This document shows, in pieces, positions 54,070 to 54,748 of a DNA stretch of 54,748 nt; the stretch's first letter is position 1, and every line of letters begins with the position of its first letter. The position numbers and the translations under genes are program-made. The notes under the pieces are model-generated. The model saw nothing but the letters and a program-made list of their open reading frames with translations. It made no database searches and was not told where the DNA came from. The stretch comes from Discostella pseudostelligera (Eukaryota; Bacillariophyta; Thalassiosirophyceae; Thalassiosirales; Thalassiosiraceae): positions 1-54,748 of the forward strand of contig JALLBK010000254.1 of assembly GCA_036940085.1 (NCBI GenBank), given 5' to 3'.

Positions 54070-54748
54070 GAAAGGATAGCAGTGTGTGGTGGTGATTTAC
54101 AAATGATACGGGGGTTAACAGTGATCATGAAGAAGATAATGATGACTGCATATCTATTTGTTACGTGTTATATTTGGTATTGTATAGATCATGGCAAGGG
54201 GGAACAGGCCCCCAAAAACATGTCTTTTGTGAATGCAAAGATGAGACAATGAATGCAAAGATTCTGTGGCTGCTATAAGTACATTCATGGGTGGGTTGTT
54301 GGTAAAGAGAAGCAGTGATGGACTGTGAGTTGTACATGGAGTAATAGAACATAGAACATTTGACATTCTTTCAACACAGCTGGCAGATGCAAGTCATTCA
54401 GCAATTGCCAGGGAGGGGAGGAAAGATCGTTGTCTGAAGTCCAAAGAGCATGTATTGTCTGTCTTGATGCACAGGGTGGTGTCCATTGGAAAGGTTGTTG
54501 GAGCAATTGGAGCAGTAGTGGGCTTCTTTCTGGTAAAGTTGGTAGGAGCTGCAATGGGATTGGTAAGACAGGTTGGAGCAGTTGTACTAGTAGTAATAGT
54601 AGTAAGGGCAGTGAGCATAGGAACAATGGTAGGAAGAATGGTAGGAGCAGTAGGATTAAAGAGCAGTAGGAGTAGGAGTGTAGGAACAAAAGGAGAAGGT
54701 TCGGTACCATACTTGGACAAATGATAAAAGGAGTTCTAGGAGTTCTAG

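Larger units (their letters stand above)
52415..54748. other. Gene-free region, 2.3 kb, with simple repeats and palindromes
   Basis: No supported gene. It holds TTTCCCGCC (52648-52656), the CCGACTG repeats, a pyrimidine-rich CATCCA tract, a palindrome cluster, a small foldback, and a GTAGGAGCA-type degenerate repeat (about 54480-54710) that keeps hydrophobic frames open on both strands by composition alone. Confidence 0.65.

Noticed and set aside
54285..54724. Leu-rich minus frame and Val/Gly-rich plus frame at the right end
   Set aside because: Both strands stay open because the DNA is a degenerate GTAGGAGCA-type repeat; no family resemblance, splice logic or start context.
1..54748. tRNA or rRNA genes
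   Set aside because: I looked for cloverleaf-like B-box and TTCGA signatures by eye and found none convincing; a covariance-model scan would be decisive.

Overview
The window reads as nuclear DNA of a stramenopile alga, most likely a centric diatom. The evidence is dense protein-coding genes with few, short GT-AG introns (about 75-190 bp); eukaryotic-only genes (APC1, RAD21, POLE2, USP and OTU deubiquitinases); bipartite plastid pre-sequences with the ASAF-type cleavage motif (ASAFVP in a small protein near 41.3 kb, ASAFLH in a TPR protein near 52.3 kb, IAAFQP in a carotenoid-isomerase-like protein near 23.1 kb); and many long Ser/Thr/Asn/Asp-rich tracts. No tRNA, rRNA, CRISPR array or intact transposon was recognised. 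Species assignment is inference.

Layout. 1-9.5 kb: APC1 (5' end outside the window), a 1.2-kb gap, and a four-exon F-box-like gene whose 3' end has been tandemly duplicated. 9.5-16.3 kb: a mitochondrial class V aminotransferase (-), divergent from a secreted M20 amidohydrolase (+), then an NADPH-oxidase-like flavocytochrome with an EF-hand-like insertion. 16.3-22.6 kb: cohesin RAD21 and DNA polymerase epsilon subunit POLE2, both S-phase genes. 22.6-26.7 kb: a plastid carotenoid-isomerase-like enzyme behind an array of GGCGGGAAAAGAT repeats, and a two-exon diatom-type protein of unknown function. 26.7-36.5 kb: an OTU protease (+) convergent with a 2,231-residue DUSP-Ubl-USP deubiquitinase (-) ending in a CaaX box, then a gamma-glutamylcyclotransferase-like gene. 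36.8-44 kb: a disordered 977-residue protein, a small plastid protein, an MTA/SAH nucleosidase and mitochondrial chaperonin 10. 44.6-52.4 kb: a coiled-coil protein, a lipase-maturation-factor-like membrane protein with a 22-nt micro-exon, the DEAD-box helicase DBP8/DDX49 and a plastid TPR-like protein. 52.4-54.7 kb: gene-free, with simple repeats and palindromes.

Four loci belong to the ubiquitin system (APC1, F-box-like, OTU, USP). The most striking non-coding signal is an E2F/DP-like motif (GGCGGGAA / TTCCCGCC and variants). It recurs in about ten intergenic regions, often clustered or in divergent promoters, and includes a full TTTCGCGCCAAA consensus upstream of RAD21 and paired sites upstream of POLE2. 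Several proteins here are split across exons; I assembled them by reading splice sites with phase-consistent junctions.
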